NCBI GenBank assembly: GCA_911728435.2 | Contig: OU452201.1 | Location: 17,236,001-17,300,000, forward strand | Direction: 5' to 3' | DNA length: 64,000 bases | Source of the DNA: Apoderus coryli | Taxonomy: Eukaryota; Arthropoda; Insecta; Coleoptera; Attelabidae | Shown here: piece by piece, positions 22,330 to 35,004 of the stretch | How positions within the stretch are numbered: position 1 is the first letter of the stretch | How the letters are laid out: every line of letters starts with the position of its first letter | Program-made: the position numbers and the translations under genes | The notes under the pieces: generated by a model | What the model was told of the DNA's origin: nothing | Databases searched by the model: none | The model's input: only the letters and a program-made list of their open reading frames with translations

Positions 22330-24240
22330 CACAATTAACCGAAGATTGTTTAATAAATTTTATATATTATTTTGTTTTTAACCATTGTTTTTTATTTCTC
22401 AGTTCTTACTAATATGCCGTAGTTCTCAGGTAAAAAATTTCGCCAGCCCAATTTATGCACCCGCAGAGTATGAACGCATCGCCACTATCTACTATCCAGC
22501 ATTAATGCAAAAGTGGACCTTTTCGCTTACATAAGCTCATAGAAAAAAAATTATTAACAGTTTGAACTCTTACATAATGAAGCATATGTTTTTTTTAACA
22601 ATTACTTCCCTATAGTTTATATCAGCATAAACTTTTAATAGGTTCCCACATCACTAATAGAGATTTCTTTGAAATGTTTACAATAATTTTAGTTAAATAT
22701 AAAACCAAAACTAATCCCAATTCGACAAGTACTGCACACGTACAGATTTTCCTTCCATTGTATTACACAAATAATTTATAGTAAATACTTGAGGCTTTGT
22801 TTCAGCGAAGTTTTTTCCGACATTAGTAACGCTCATTTCATAGTTAGCAATGTACGTATGTATATATTTTTATGCCAGCTATTTATTGGTTTTAGAGTGG
22901 CATAAGCAAAATTAAACAACACAAAAGCATAATTATTGCAAAGTACGTACGTTTACAACTTTAGCATTAGCTATTATTGTGTATCTTCTATACTATGCAG
23001 TGCGAACAAAACGGAACAACTTTTTATTAAATCTATAAATCATATTAATAAATTTTTAAATCTCTTTTGTAGCATTGCAACTTGCATTTTTATCGCAGTT
23101 GAACCATTTAGCAGCAGCATGCTGGTTTTATGGATACCCATGGACAATGGTGCTGTACAGGGTGTCATCGTGTCATGATTTTTAATATAAAATTCAGGCA
23201 GAACATATTCTTGAAATACATTGATTTTAATAATTAATCTTAGAAAGTCATTGTTCCCTGACCATTGTTCGTCTTTTGCTCAGCGTAAAACAATAAAAAA
23301 GCGACGATGATACCCTAAGGGGCTGGCTCTTGCTGACTTCAACATAATATTTCGTCCACATGCTCTACACAGAGGTGTGTGACACAATTTCATTTCATAG
23401 TATGAATGTTCCTTTTAGTCAGCGAACAAAAGACCTCATGATGCCTCCATAAACAAATTGTGGAGCCTTTGTACGTCCACGGAATCGGAGGTAAGACTAG
23501 GTAAATGGGTTTTCTCACTGTGCCTGTCAGGCTCAAATCAAAGCATAGAGACGCGTTTTCGTCCATGATAAATGATCAAAACTACGAGGTATCACTATGA
23601 CCAATAAAATTTGCATATCAATGCAAGAAAATTTGCATAGGTTCACTTCATATTCCTGATTGACTGATAAAGACCGCCTACTCAAGGTTAGATCTTCGAA
23701 TGAGGCGGTGAAATTTCCACAAGATAGTATTAAAATTAGCTGGCAATTAGATAAATGACAAGATTACACCAGCTTTGTATAAGTAGATGTTATGTAGGTA
23801 CCTAGTACGTACGTACGTAAGCTAGGATCTTACTTATATACCTTAAACGACCATTGGACTTAAACTTATCGATATGTTGTATATAGTTTGGGAAACAATC
23901 GGTGTATACCGATATTGATCTTATATGCAGTAGCATACAGGTTAACACTGTAATTGTGCTTTTGCACCTTATAATTTTATTCGCTGCAAGGTACGTACGG
24001 TTAACACCATTCTTATCCCGGTATCTCTATACCATATACTTACATACTCTTTAACTGCATTTATATAGTAAAGGATAGAGAACACTTGATATTTTTGCTG
24101 CCTATAAATGTCGGCATCAAGTTTTTATATCAAAAAAGGATAATGATTTTCGTTTTCAATAAAATATATTTTAGTATTGAAAAAAACTTGCACACAAGTA
24201 CTGTGTTTAAGAAAAGTTAGGTTTCCATTTTTATGAATAT
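22330..24240. other. No gene supported
   Basis: AT-rich apart from 23290-23560, which is visibly richer in G+C and might be a decayed transposase on the minus strand, but I find no motif I would defend. An ACAGGGTGTCATC terminus-like motif is at 23157. A short GTAC repeat run (ACGTACGTACGTA) lies at about 23807-23819. Confidence 0.45.
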
Positions 24241-24248
24241 TCTAGGAC

Positions 24249-24456
24249 ACGAGGATGGTTTGAGAAGTCCGTAACTTTTGGATTTCCCGCGTAGTAACTT
24301 TATTGGCAACACTGCTCCCGTCAACTGTCATCATCTATCTGTCAATTTCAATGTTTAAAAAGTGGTTTACTGAGTGTTGTTGTGATGCTGAACGTTCAGA
24401 TCTTCCAAAAGAAATGTTTTCGTTTAAAAATCAGAAACTTATCAAACCACCCTCGT
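24249..24456. mobile_element. About 208-bp mariner-derived MITE
   Basis: The ends ACGAGGATGGTTTGAGAAGT and (complement of the right end) ACGAGGGTGGTTTGATAAGT are the terminal inverted repeat type also seen at 43394, 45438 and 56430. The inside is too short for a transposase and shows none. TA follows the right end. Confidence 0.8.
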
Positions 24457-24527
24457 AATTATGGTATTTTTCTTCTCATTTTTATTTCATTTCACATTAA
24501 TATATCATAGTATAAATTAGTTCTTAC

Positions 24528-24587
24528 CATAAAACAATCAGGACCTTGTAGACAGAGTGCCTTTCCATCGGGACCGTCACTGGAGAA
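24528..24587 (-). CDS. Candidate 60-bp internal exon of a minus-strand host gene
   Basis: On the minus strand the block is preceded by TTTTGTTTTCAG, a good acceptor with pyrimidine tract, and followed by GTAAGAACT, a good donor. It is exactly 60 bp, so it could be included or skipped without changing frame. Two frames are open: FSSDGPDGKALCLQGPDCFM (complete codons from the acceptor) and SPVTVPMERHSVYKVLIVL. The third frame has a stop at once. Base composition is near half G+C in a strongly AT-rich setting with no transposon motif nearby, which suggests selection. I do not recognise the protein, and no neighbouring exon was found, so the gene would have introns of tens of kb. A chance match to splice consensus is possible. 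Confidence 0.45.
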
Positions 24588-24599
24588 CTGAAAACAAAA

Positions 24600-26470
24600 T
24601 TAATATTCAATAAATAAAAGTAAATAAAATACACATCATATTTTTTTAATTTTGAAAATGTAGTCTATAATTGCATAGACTTTTGATGTCTGTAACTACT
24701 TTCCACTTAATATCTGTCCTCTAGAATTATTATTATTGTCTAAAGTCGGAAAAATTTTTTGCACAACCTGTATGATTTTTTTTAATAATCTCTTTCACCC
24801 ATATTTCTGATCGTTAAGAACTATTTTGTATTTAATATTGTCTCCTATATGTTTTTGCCAAGGACACCTTGTATATCTACGTCACTTAAGAAAACGTCTT
24901 AAATAATTTTATCAATTTTGGTAATTATACAACCAACATTAGTGTTTAGACCTATTTCGCACTTAGGTCTTTCCCGTAAAGTTTGGTCTTGCTAAATTGG
25001 CCAAAAACACCAGCACTGTGCGATGTCTAGATTAGAGGAGCTAAAGAACCTAAACGAATACACCACAATCTACAATCTAACTTATTTAGGTTAACCTAAA
25101 TTTCACGATTAACAAAGATATTTATTTCCTTTCTATGACCAAATAAATTTTTAAAATGGCACCTATTTTGTTCGAGTTAATCATATTTGAAAATGTCAAC
25201 AATTAATGACTTATTGCTATGTTATTAGTAGTTTTGATGACGGTCAGCGTTAACCAATATGACGACATATATACATATTATTATGATTTTTTCTGTCCAA
25301 ATATGTGTTGACTACTATAATATTTTGTGTCAAATTATCCTCAAATAAACATAATAAAAACGCGTTTGATTCGTCGTATCACAAAAAATAAATATTCCCA
25401 GTTTCATATTTAAGCTAATCAGACAAATTCTTTAATTTTTCTTACAGCACAAAAGATACAGTCAAAATAATTATTAGTTTGTCAATTAAAATGCGTTAAT
25501 TTTCAGGAAATAATTACATTCCCCATATCAGATCACAGAACTTAATAAAAAAATAAAATGAAAAACCTTAAACATAAATAATTTATAATAATAATAATAA
25601 CAGTAGGTATAACATTTTGTATAGTTTAGTTAATTTCTTCGTTTTGTATAGATACCTAATAAAATTTAATCATATCACAAAAAAAGTAAAATATAAGAAA
25701 CAAAAAACTATATAATTTAAAAAAATATACAAAATCATTAGCAAAGACTAAATCACAAATAACTGTTAAATTATCTCGCAGATTATTAACATTTAAATAT
25801 CAAATAATTATTTGTATTGATTTGATAAACAACTTTCCATATAAGAAGTATTTTGTGTCTAGCACAACAATCCATGCCCATCCCACACTAGCAACGACAC
25901 TGATAGTACATTAAAATATCTACTACAGCTTTGATAGTAGAATATACAGATATAGGATATTATTTATAGTTAATTTTCTAATTTTCACGATACATTTCCG
26001 CAGGCTAACGGTAGCTCCCTCAGCGAAATTTTCATTTCACAGCTCGTTAACTTTTCGGGATGGTGTATGCAATGCTACTTTGGAAAACGACCAAAATATC
26101 TACTCATTTGCCAGGAGGTATAGTAGTACTATACGGTATATAATAATAAATATATCGTTTGTCCTTACTGTTAACCTCCCCATCTTTGCAGTCGTATTAT
26201 ACAGTATGTCCACAGGAAAAGTGTTTAACTTTCTTATTTTTCATTTTATGGAAAGAATTTACTCGTTATAAAAGGTTTTGCTGGTTCTTAAAGTCAGATT
26301 GGGATATAAAAATCTCTTCAAATGGAGAGTTCGAAATTTTACTTTAGAGCGACTTTTCCTAGTAACTTATTTCCATATCTTTTCAAATAAGTGGACTTTA
26401 TGCTTGTACCATTTAAAGTTTTTTCAATTTTCTGAACTATAACTCTAATTAGAATATAATAAAGTAATTT
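24600..26470. other. No gene seen
   Basis: Very AT-rich, with a short (ATA)n run at about 25588-25600. No repeats of note and no recognisable coding or RNA gene. Confidence 0.6.
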
Positions 26471-26479
26471 AATAAAGGG

Positions 26480-26555
26480 ATTTTGGCGCCATTGATAAAG
26501 CGTGCGCTTTGCATGCGGAAGGTTCTGGTTTCGAATTCCACCAGCTCTGGCAAAA
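26480..26555 (+). pseudogene. tRNA-Ala(TGC)-like relic, possibly a SINE head
   Basis: AAGCGTGCGCTTTGCATGCG gives an anticodon stem with four of five pairs and the loop TTTGCAT, anticodon TGC (alanine) at 26510-26512. Downstream, TCTGGTTTCGAATTCCACCA resembles a T-arm (GGTTCGAATCC type) with an extra base. The D-arm is only roughly kept and the acceptor ends do not pair, so it is not a working tRNA. An A-rich run follows, and the next block (26571-26690) is a dispersed repeat, which would suit a tRNA-derived SINE. Confidence 0.5.
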
Positions 26556-26570
26556 AAAAATTCTAATTTT

Positions 26571-26690
26571 TGAATAAAGTAATTTGTTTGTTACGTTACT
26601 TTATTGGAAATAATGAAAATAATACAATTCTGTTTCGTTACGCAAGTAAAAGTAAAAGTATAAGTTTTGAGCCGACACAACCGATTTTAG
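26571..26690 (+). repeat. Dispersed repeat, inverted partner at 63012-63175
   Basis: It shares TTTGTTACGTTA, TTTATTGGAAATAAT, AATTCTGTTTCGTTACGCA and GACACAACCGATTTT with the complement of 63012-63175. The two sites are 36 kb apart in opposite orientation. A long T run (about 26698-26710) follows. Non-coding. Confidence 0.7.
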
Positions 26691-26719
26691 TTTCGTTTTT
26701 TTTTTTTTTTGAGGGGGAA

Positions 26720-28180
26720 CTTCAAAACCATTGTTGGTTGATTTCTCTGTCCAGAGATTTATACCTTCAATTGCGTATAAAATTTAAGAAATACTGGTTT
26801 GATACTTTAAGTAAAAAGCAACTAAAAAGTTTGGTAATATGGTTATATCCTTAATTTTAGGGAATACTACGTATCTAAATATAGCAGAATATTTTGTAAA
26901 ATCGAACAAACCAATATCACATTTTTATAAACAAAAATAATAAGCGAAACTAGAGAACTAGAAAACATATACGCTACAAACAACCTCTACATCAGTTATA
27001 TACGTCCGCTTCTTTTGTGGGTGTACCGAATACTGAAAGAAGATTTGATTGCTCTGATATTGAAATTTGAAATATGCATTGGGTTGCAAAATACATTCAA
27101 ACAACATCCTATATGTAAAAATGCAGTTCATAGACGTGTCCAAGAAATGTAAATTTACTGGAAAATGTCAGCCAAACTTTGCGAATATTGATGACAAATA
27201 AACTTTGGCTTAAATGTTATTAAGTAAAATAAATAAAATAGTACATAAAATATACCTACAAAAATATTGCGATAAATCAAATTTGATCCAAGATTTATTG
27301 AATGTTCAGCAAAAATCATCCTTAAATAAATGCCTCCCTCAATACTAGTGGAATCGTAAGTTGTTCTAATAGCTAAATTGAAACAAAAACTGTGATATAT
27401 TTGTTGTAGTGTTTGAAATTTAAAAGAATCTACGCCATTGGAAACGTAAAGCCACATTTTAATATGGCCTCTCTGATATTGGAAGTGCATCTAACCGCGT
27501 GTCTGCTTAAAAATAGACGAACAAAAAGCGTATATATGTGTGTTATCTTCTCTTTTATTTTTTTCGGGGGACTAGAGAGAAATGTGCGACCGACTGCGCC
27601 ATACGGTGCCTTCAGGCTGTATGCCTATCTCTACATAGATTGTCATAAGTTTTGACTTTGCAATTCAAATAGAAACCCCTCTTTTAAGCTAATTCTATAT
27701 TCTCTATACGTATATGCGGTTAGTGGAAATGAAAATGAATATAGGTATGCTGCTGCTCCAAAACACTATATCTATAGATATAATAAGTCGCTCTAGGGGT
27801 CTTACATGAACAGCTCAGATATATACTGGTTTTAGCTCTTTTGTTTTAGGGACTCCTGTAAAAATGAAAATCTGAACCTTTTCATAGACTACTCAATGAA
27901 AAGAGCTTGATGCGGTAGCATATTATAAGACTAAATCATTTATTAAACGTAATTACTAAATTATTCTCAAACAGCATTTGCAAAATCCAAAAGTAACTAG
28001 TTAACATAGCTTTGCCGCATATTAAAAAACATTGATTCGTATAATTTTTAATTTAGATTGAACCAAGAAGAATTTATTCTCTCATCATCAGAGCATTTCA
28101 AATCGTACACACCTTAGTGATATAAACATAAGTTTCTTAAATTATTACTAAATTACTAAGCCTAACTACATAAAAATCTT
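26720..28180. other. No gene seen
   Basis: AT-rich, with short chance open frames on both strands. At 28060-28100 the minus strand reads CTCTGATGATGAGAGAATAA then TTCTTCTTGG, a possible decayed hammerhead-like core without the GAAAC part. Nothing else. Confidence 0.5.
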
Positions 28181-28187
28181 TAAATAA

Positions 28188-28322
28188 GCAAAAGTCACAT
28201 AAATTTTATATTAAAAATAGACAGATGTTTTAATAAAAATTTTATTTTGTTCCTATCAAACTTTCATTTTAATGATCATGATGTTATATTTTTAATATAA
28301 AATTTATGTGACCTTTACTTTT
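28188..28322. mobile_element. About 135-bp MITE with 26-bp perfect arms
   Basis: GTCACATAAATTTTATATTA followed by AAAATA at 28194-28219 is exactly complemented near 28288-28313, and similarity runs a little further out on both sides (AAAAGT / ACTTTTA). The middle is AT-rich and non-coding. Confidence 0.8.
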
Positions 28323-28329
28323 ATAAAGA

Positions 28330-29510
28330 AAAAAAATCATCCACTAATTTTTGAATATATATTCTGTGGACTTAGAAATAATTTATTTTTGCATAAATTC
28401 AAAACTTTCCTGATTGTTTAAACTAACTGAAGTTTCTTAGGTTAAAACCTCAAATCAAAGGAAAAACCTTAAAGAGAAACCATTGTTATGACTTGCGCAG
28501 CCCTCGTACACATACTTATACCAACTAATATAATAAATACAGGCATTTATTAAAAGTACAAGAAGCCGTTTTCAAAATGGGAAAGAATGGTGCATTGAAC
28601 ATTGTATTAAAGTATAAGTATTCTTTTAAAAAGATCGAACACGAAGAACATATGTCCCTTTTGTGGTTAAACGAAAAGAGATATGACCGTCGATTTTGTA
28701 TAATTCCTATTAAATGTTAATGATACAATGGAATGCCACACAATTTAAGGTGGACATGGTGCAATTTTGAGCTTAAAGCTTGTGCGGATGCAGCAGCTAC
28801 CAAACTTGTGTAAATTCGACAGCAAAATACCATCAACCGATAGCTTTATGGATGCAAGCAGATATAAGCCATCCGCTTTTAATCTAAATTCCTTTTTTGA
28901 ATAAAGCAGCATATATATATGTACAACGCCGATCACACACTTTTCGGGGCTAGGTGTAATATATAGCTTGTGGGAGATTTACATACCGCTCGACTCTCGC
29001 TAGCATAAAAGAATGTCTGCCAGTCCCAGTTTTAATCTACGTTTAAAGTATTTGTTTAAAACACAAACATTTAATTTGAACATCAACAATGTTGTTTTTA
29101 ATCGATCGTTTATTCATTATATACGAGTATGTGTTTTTGATAATTGAAGTATAGTAAAGTTCTAAGGAAACTACGTTTTGATGAATAGTTACCTATAAGA
29201 CATTATTTGTATTACATTGGTAGAATTCGACCTGGTATAATTGATAACTCCTTCAAACTTATTCTGTTGCATTAGACTTTCGATTAGAGTGAACCGTAAG
29301 GATACAGATAGTTACATGTAGGTATAAGATTTTTCGTCAACCACATGCTTTTACAAAATAAATAATGTTACTCGTCAAACAGCCCAAATAAACACATGAT
29401 AATAATTAACAAAGAAAATTGAGCTCTCAAAACAGTATATAATAAAACGTGAATATCCACGAAAACAGGGTTAAGTTAGGGCCGAGTTTCAATTTTATGT
29501 GAAATTATTA
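28330..29510. other. No gene seen
   Basis: AT-rich sequence with no transposon motif, RNA gene or convincing frame. Confidence 0.55.
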
Positions 29511-29520
29511 ACATCATCCA

Positions 29521-29895
29521 CCACGTACTCATTATTCGCGCAATAGCGTAATTAATCCGGAACATATTTCCACCCAACACATGTGCAGATGCTTAATTAA
29601 ACACAAACTTAATTTGACCAAGTTTATTTAATTTAATTTTTGCTAATAATTTGGTGGTTAAAAAAAATCCATATTATTTATATTTCATTCAATTCAATTC
29701 ATTCAAAGCCTGGCAACAATCAGGAAATAATATAAATTCGCGGATTCCACACGTTATTTGATAATTCACGATACATACACCTGATCATTATTCGCGTAAT
29801 ATCGAAATCAATCGAAAATCTATTTACACTTCCAACACAAGTGCAAATGCCTAATTAACCAGAAACCTAAATTAGTAAAGCTATTTTATTTAAAA
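29521..29895. repeat. Diverged direct repeat, period about 247 bp
   Basis: CATTATTCGCGCAATA, TTCCACCCAACACATGTGCA and GCTTAATTAA in the first copy (29521-29640) match CATTATTCGCGTAATA, CTTCCAACACAAGTGCAAAT and GCCTAATTAA in the second (29768-29895), in the same order and orientation. An old tandem duplication or two copies of one repeat; non-coding. Confidence 0.65.
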
Positions 29896-29899
29896 AGAA

Positions 29900-31080
29900 A
29901 CTAAATTACAAAATAGCAGGGGTCCAAGACTTTTGATGTTGTGTCTATATAATTTAGTATAACCAAATAGCAGACCTGGTAGAAAACGCATAATGTATTT
30001 TTAGATTATCGAAATACAGACCAAAATAGAGCTAAAAAGTATAATTTTTTGAAAGATTTTTCAATATAAATTCAAATTTATGCGGACACATTTATACAGT
30101 CTATGCATTATTCTGATTCCGAGCGTGAAATAAATATTAAAATCCCTATATTTTTCATTCCTTTATACGTGTTTTTTGTGATCGATCAATTTATTTCACT
30201 TTGTTTCGTCCACATAATTATGCATACATTTTATTTTATTTTTTCCTTATTTATCTACCCTAGCATGAACACGTACGAGTATATCGGTGTATACAACCTA
30301 TTAATGCTTTTAAATGACCTCTATAATATACACATACGTAGATTTATGGTAAATATTAAAAGCTTTTCCTAACATCAAAAGCATCTAAATTATTAACGTG
30401 TGTATCACGCTTACAAACGTACACAAGCGAAATCTACAGGTTGGACTAACCTCTATTAGCAATAAAATAAAAAGTTGTTAAAGTCTCTAACACTTGCTCG
30501 TTGTAGACTTCTGAATTTAAAATTGACGCAATAGTTTTTGAAACGCAACGTTGCTAGATCACACAATAAAGTGATAATAAGAAAATATTTTTATTTGATA
30601 TTTATTACAAAATATCGACAACCAATAATTTTATGTTTATAGTCAAACACGTAACTTCAAAACTTGCCTATTATTTTTTTTTATTAAAATTTATATTTAT
30701 AACGAGGACCAACCTCTAACTCCTTATATAGTAATAATCTATCATATACATAAATGCATATGGCAACATAGCTATATCAAGAACGACAGTCATCGTTCAT
30801 TTAATCTATAATAATTGTGTTTTGTAAGTTCTGATGCAACGATTTTTAATAGTCCCAAAAAGATAAAGGATCGAACAGCATACCTCACACAGCCTTCTGT
30901 AGCAAAACGATTATTTACTTTTAAAGGGTAGATATTAGGGTAGGCGTTATCCAAATAAAAGTCGAGATTTCATTTATTAATTTCGTTTTAAAAATCTACC
31001 TGCGCGTAATGTCAGGGGAAATTTTTTGTAACTAACTCGTATATAAATTAATCAATTATATTTACTATGAAAAAAATATA
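29900..31080. other. No gene seen
   Basis: An open frame on the plus strand at 30103-30372 has the composition of random AT-rich DNA (Ile, Phe, Tyr, Asn) and no motif, so it is not called. Nothing else is supported. Confidence 0.55.
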
Positions 31081-31115
31081 GTTTCGTCCTGTATACGCGT
31101 CCTCATCAGCAGAGT
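31081..31115 (-). ncRNA. Hammerhead-like core, partial
   Basis: The minus strand has the intact core CTGATGA and, 19 bases on, GAAAC. Downstream, ACTAT and ATAGT could form stem III followed by A at the cleavage position, but stem II (GGAC...GGAC) does not pair well and no stem I is found. It is probably a decayed relative. Confidence 0.25.
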
Positions 31116-31534
31116 AGATATTATGCATGCATGTGTGTATACATATTAGCACTTTATGAGCCGTATGTCCATCATGTAAATGCGGGCAAATCAAAGGGCA
31201 AACGCGCGCCATATGCACGATATCATCCCTTTGTGTATAGGTGTATATACGTATACGTATGTATGCTGTATGTTGTTCATTTCAAATGTATAGATGGATA
31301 GATATACACACATGGCAATTTGCCCCCGAGGGCCATTCCCTTCCATATCAACCGCCACTAACACACCTTTTACATAAAATCAAATGAAGTGTGAAGACTA
31401 AGATTCTTTTTCATCTAAACAATGTCAAGTTCATTAGATACTACGTATGATTCTGTTTGGGAAAATTTGTATATCCTCTTGTACCGTATTAAAGAAAGCA
31501 TTACAAAGGTCCGGAACCCGTCTTAGGCATTCCA

Positions 31535-31690
31535 GATCGCAAAACGAAGTGTTCGCCGTCTGTTTTATAAGTTGAGCCGTTTGGTTTCTCTCCATGCCTA
31601 CGTATCCCGGAACCCAATGCAGAGCAATACTGGTCTGTTAAGGTGCCAGTTGCTTCAGGGACTGTTTGATTGACATACTTGCAAAATAAT
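31535..31690 (-). pseudogene. LINE RNase H-domain scrap
   Basis: On the minus strand, LHWVPGYVGMERNQTAQLIK with QTANTSFCDLE matches the conserved WVPGHxGxxGNExAD block of the RNase H domain in I/R1/jockey-type LINEs. The catalytic Asp of that block (AD) is replaced by Gln (AQ). Only about 50 codons are recognisable, without the reverse transcriptase. The clade cannot be fixed. Confidence 0.7.
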
Positions 31691-31699
31691 AATTTTTAG

Positions 31700-33260
31700 A
31701 AAAATATATATATATATAAAATTATCTATTATGAACCTCTACATCTTTAGTGTGACTTAGCATGTAATGGTTGAACAACAGACGCGTTGAAGTTGATTCC
31801 AAATTAATGGTAAAACGTTTAATTTGTTTAATAAAATATCAATTAAACTTCGGCTGGACCACTTAAATTTGCGTAGATATAAAAATAGCTATCAATTAAT
31901 GATGATATGGTCTAGACGTTTTTATTAAACCCACATCAAATTGTCCAAAACGAGCACTAAATTCAATCAATACATCTCTAATTAGCCATAATTTTGAAGA
32001 AAACTCAATACGTATTTTGTGGCATGCGTTCCAAATCTGCTCGTAATGCAATTTGATTTAATTCGGATCGGTTGGGACCTACTTCACTTTTAGACTTAAC
32101 ATCCTTTGTTCCTATGTCTGTATCATATAAATCGCTTATGAAAAATATTAGCAAGTCATTCGTTGAAAAATACAATATAAATATTATATTGATTATTCTT
32201 TGGACAAATCAAACATCACTAAAGTCTATATGATGAAGTACTATAGCTCAAGAGTTGATCATCAAACGAATAGACCCAAATTGACGAATGAGTGCCTAAG
32301 CAGCCACGACAATAGAGTAGATAGAGATAGATATTATGCGGGACCACACCGAAATATTTTTTGTTATATTATGTGCCTATAAATAAAAACCACGTTGTGC
32401 TTCAATACAAAATGTAGAAATCTATTATTAGCAATCATGGAAATCCTGTAAAATAATTTAAAAATAAATGTATAAAATATAAAGAATAAAACTGGTCAGG
32501 ATATGCAAAGGCTCTGGCGAGAGGAATTGAGACCTTTAAGGATTGATGAGTCGTGTGTCCACATATTTTTCTCTTGCAAATTTACTTTTGCAGTGTTGCC
32601 CTTTTACACATTATTATCAAATTTCAACATAAATTTCTCATAGATTTACTAGTAAAATAAATAGATTTGCTAATAAATTGGTGTTTAACATAAGATTTGA
32701 GTAATGACAGCAATGATGGTTTTGATATTTCATGAGTGACAGTTTGTATTGTCTATTAACGGTATTGTGTCTATTTACGATACATTAATTGCGGATAGAA
32801 ACAACTTTTGACGGTAAAAATGTCAAAAAGCGCGCGATTTTGAGTTTTATCGTCATCTAGCGTACAGTGGTAAATTACTGGCCAGGAAATGCAAACTGGT
32901 GGACGAAATCTTCAACTGATGTCTAGTAAATATATGACAAATGTGCATAACAAAATTTTGTTATTTATTGGCTTTGTATTTAGGCCAAAGTCTTTGGTCA
33001 AACAATTTGGCGATAAAAAGATACAAAGGCTGCCCTACAACATTCATATACACCGGGGGTGACATTAAACCGTACCGCAAGTGGAGGAGGACCAGGAAAC
33101 AGTATTGGTTAAAAATTTAAAAACGGTTTAAGCGATCGTATAAATTCTATTTCTGTTATTAGGGGAGACTTCAAAAAATTCGAGCTGATTTTGGTGCAAA
33201 CTCCGTATGCAATGAAATGAGACCAACAATTTATTTTGTAAATTATTCTATAGGTATTAC
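31700..33260. other. No gene seen
   Basis: A (TA)n run lies at 31704-31719. GGTCAGGATATGCAAA at about 32497 and GGCCAGGAAATGCAAA at about 32880 are related short strings; their meaning is unknown. No gene. Confidence 0.5.
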
Positions 33261-33264
33261 TTAT

Positions 33265-33297
33265 AGCAAAGATTAATCTACACAATAGATAGTCAGC
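33265..33297 (+). repeat. 33-bp repeat, exact inverted partner at 36118-36150
   Basis: AGCAAAGATTAATCTACACA then ATAGATAGTCAGC is exactly complemented at 36118-36150, 2.8 kb away. Related GTACCGC-AGTG-AGGACCAG strings lie near both (33075 and 36224) but in the same orientation, so this is not a simple terminal inverted repeat. Confidence 0.7.
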
Positions 33298-33659
33298 GTA
33301 TATGGGAAATAAAACAAAAATTGAAACTGTCTCGACACGAGCTACATCTATTAGAAAAACATGCAACCATGGAAATTGTAGATGGCGTTATATGTATTGT
33401 GTTGAAATAAAATAATCATATGGGCAATGTTAGACAATGACGAGTATACTTTCCCCTACGAGGTGGGAGTTTGTTTTTATATTATAGGTATCATATATGT
33501 ACTACTGTGCAGCAGTGTTTTTTGTCGGGTGTTATAAAATTATATGGTATACGTATACCTATCTACGCAAAGATTAATGTGTATGGACGAAAATAAAAGA
33601 AATTACTATAATAGTATAAATATACAGGGCTGGTTTATTAAATGTTTTAGACAATAATT

Positions 33660-33695
33660 TTAAATGACTAAAATAATATTATTTTAGTCATTTAA
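33660..33695. repeat. Perfect 36-bp palindrome
   Basis: TTAAATGACTAAAATAAT followed by its exact complement. No loop bases. It may be a small inverted duplication or transposon footprint, and can form a cruciform. Confidence 0.85.
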
Positions 33696-33781
33696 TTTTA
33701 AATTTCGGATATAAGGATGCATCAAAAAGTTATATTTAAATTAACGAAATTTGGCGTTATAGATAGGACTTCCGGTTATTA

Positions 33782-34560
33782 CCTGATTCAGTTTTAAGGA
33801 TCAAACTCAAACAGCAGATTCAACTTGTCGTTAATATTATGAAAAAATAAATCTCAGAGGCGGGTAAATTAAAGGGGCATACAGGCGTGAAATGCTACCC
33901 TAACTTTTTTATGCACATTTTTTGCGTGTGTTTCAATTCGGAGATGTAAAATCTAACAAATTATATACGTAATAAATGTATCCTTTTGTGATATTGATAG
34001 AAAATCATCGTTATCGCGTAATATCGATTTTAAGAAATGTTAATATTAAAAAGGCTGTGCTTTTTACAAGTTGCTGAAGTAAATAAGGTTTGAAATTTCC
34101 AGCATGACAATAATTATTTAAAAAAATACGGTTTCGAAATGCAGGATGTAAAAAATTAGAATTTTTAATCTGTTTTTAATGAAAATTTAAATCTATTGAG
34201 AAATATGGTTCAGGGTTTTTGTGAAATGTATTTTACTCCAAAGATTCTACTCATCGATTATAACCGAATTAATTTACTCAAAAATATCTATACTAGTAAA
34301 ATAACACAATTATCACAATTAGGTTCAAATTCTGCAACGCCGAATTGAAAAAAAACTTACAGTCTCCCTAATATTGGTTTTTGTGCAATGATCATAAAAC
34401 TTTAAAAAACTAACGATTTATGTAGATTGTATTGTTAACACGTTTCGTAAAAAGCTTTAAAAACCCACCAACAGGGTGTTAAAAGTATCACGACAATAAC
34501 TTTTTTCATGTTTTAACAAGTACAATCGTCTGCTTCAGATTGATCCTTAAAAACTGAATA
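33782..34560. mobile_element. Diverged inverted-repeat element, about 0.8 kb
   Basis: ATTCAGTTTTAAGGATCAAA at the left and the complement of the right edge, ATTCAGTTTTTAAGGATCAA, match, and the similarity continues over about 60 bp (CAGCAGATTCAACTTGT versus GCAGACGATTGTACTTGT). The interior has no coding frame. Ends and target site are unclear; it could instead be two inverted copies of one repeat. Confidence 0.5.
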
Positions 34561-34721
34561 ACAGTTTCTCTATATAAAAAAATAAAACTCGTAAATATCA
34601 TCCCCAAACATTTAATTTGATTACAATTACATAACACCATATTTGAAAGTAAATAAAAAAAAAAACAGCATTACCTAGTTTGACAGATTTGCAAATTGCA
34701 AATCAAAGTATCTATGTATAC

Positions 34722-34840
34722 AGGGTGTTGCATAAGTACTTGTACAAACTTTAAAGGGTGATTCTTTGACTAATTTTAAGATACAAATTTCATATGTACA
34801 TGGGTCCGCTACGGCTTGGTTTTCGAGATACAGGTAGTTC
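34722..34840 (+). repeat. Element terminus with ACAGGGTGTT motif
   Basis: ACAGGGTGTTGCATAAGTAC starts a block that ends in TTTTCGAGATACAGG. The terminal motif is of the same kind as at 60009, 60821 and 61111. An overlapping open frame at 34794-35006 looks accidental. Confidence 0.4.
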
Positions 34841-35004
34841 AAAAAGAATATTATATTTAGGATTATATGCTTGTTCAATAGCATCGCAATTTGGTGCAAT
34901 TCGGGATACAGGTGTATTGATGACACCAGAGCTGTCAAAAGAACTAATAAAAAATACGAAAAATAACAAAATACAAATATCATTCAAAAGACAACAATGC
35001 ACAT

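Noticed and set aside
23290..23640. G+C-richer block, possible Tc1-like transposase on the minus strand
   Set aside because: I could follow short open stretches but none showed a catalytic or DNA-binding motif I would defend.
23807..31719. CRISPR-like or regular spaced repeats
   Set aside because: Only simple microsatellite runs (GTAC, ATA, TA) are present; no array of spaced repeats exists and the DNA is eukaryotic.
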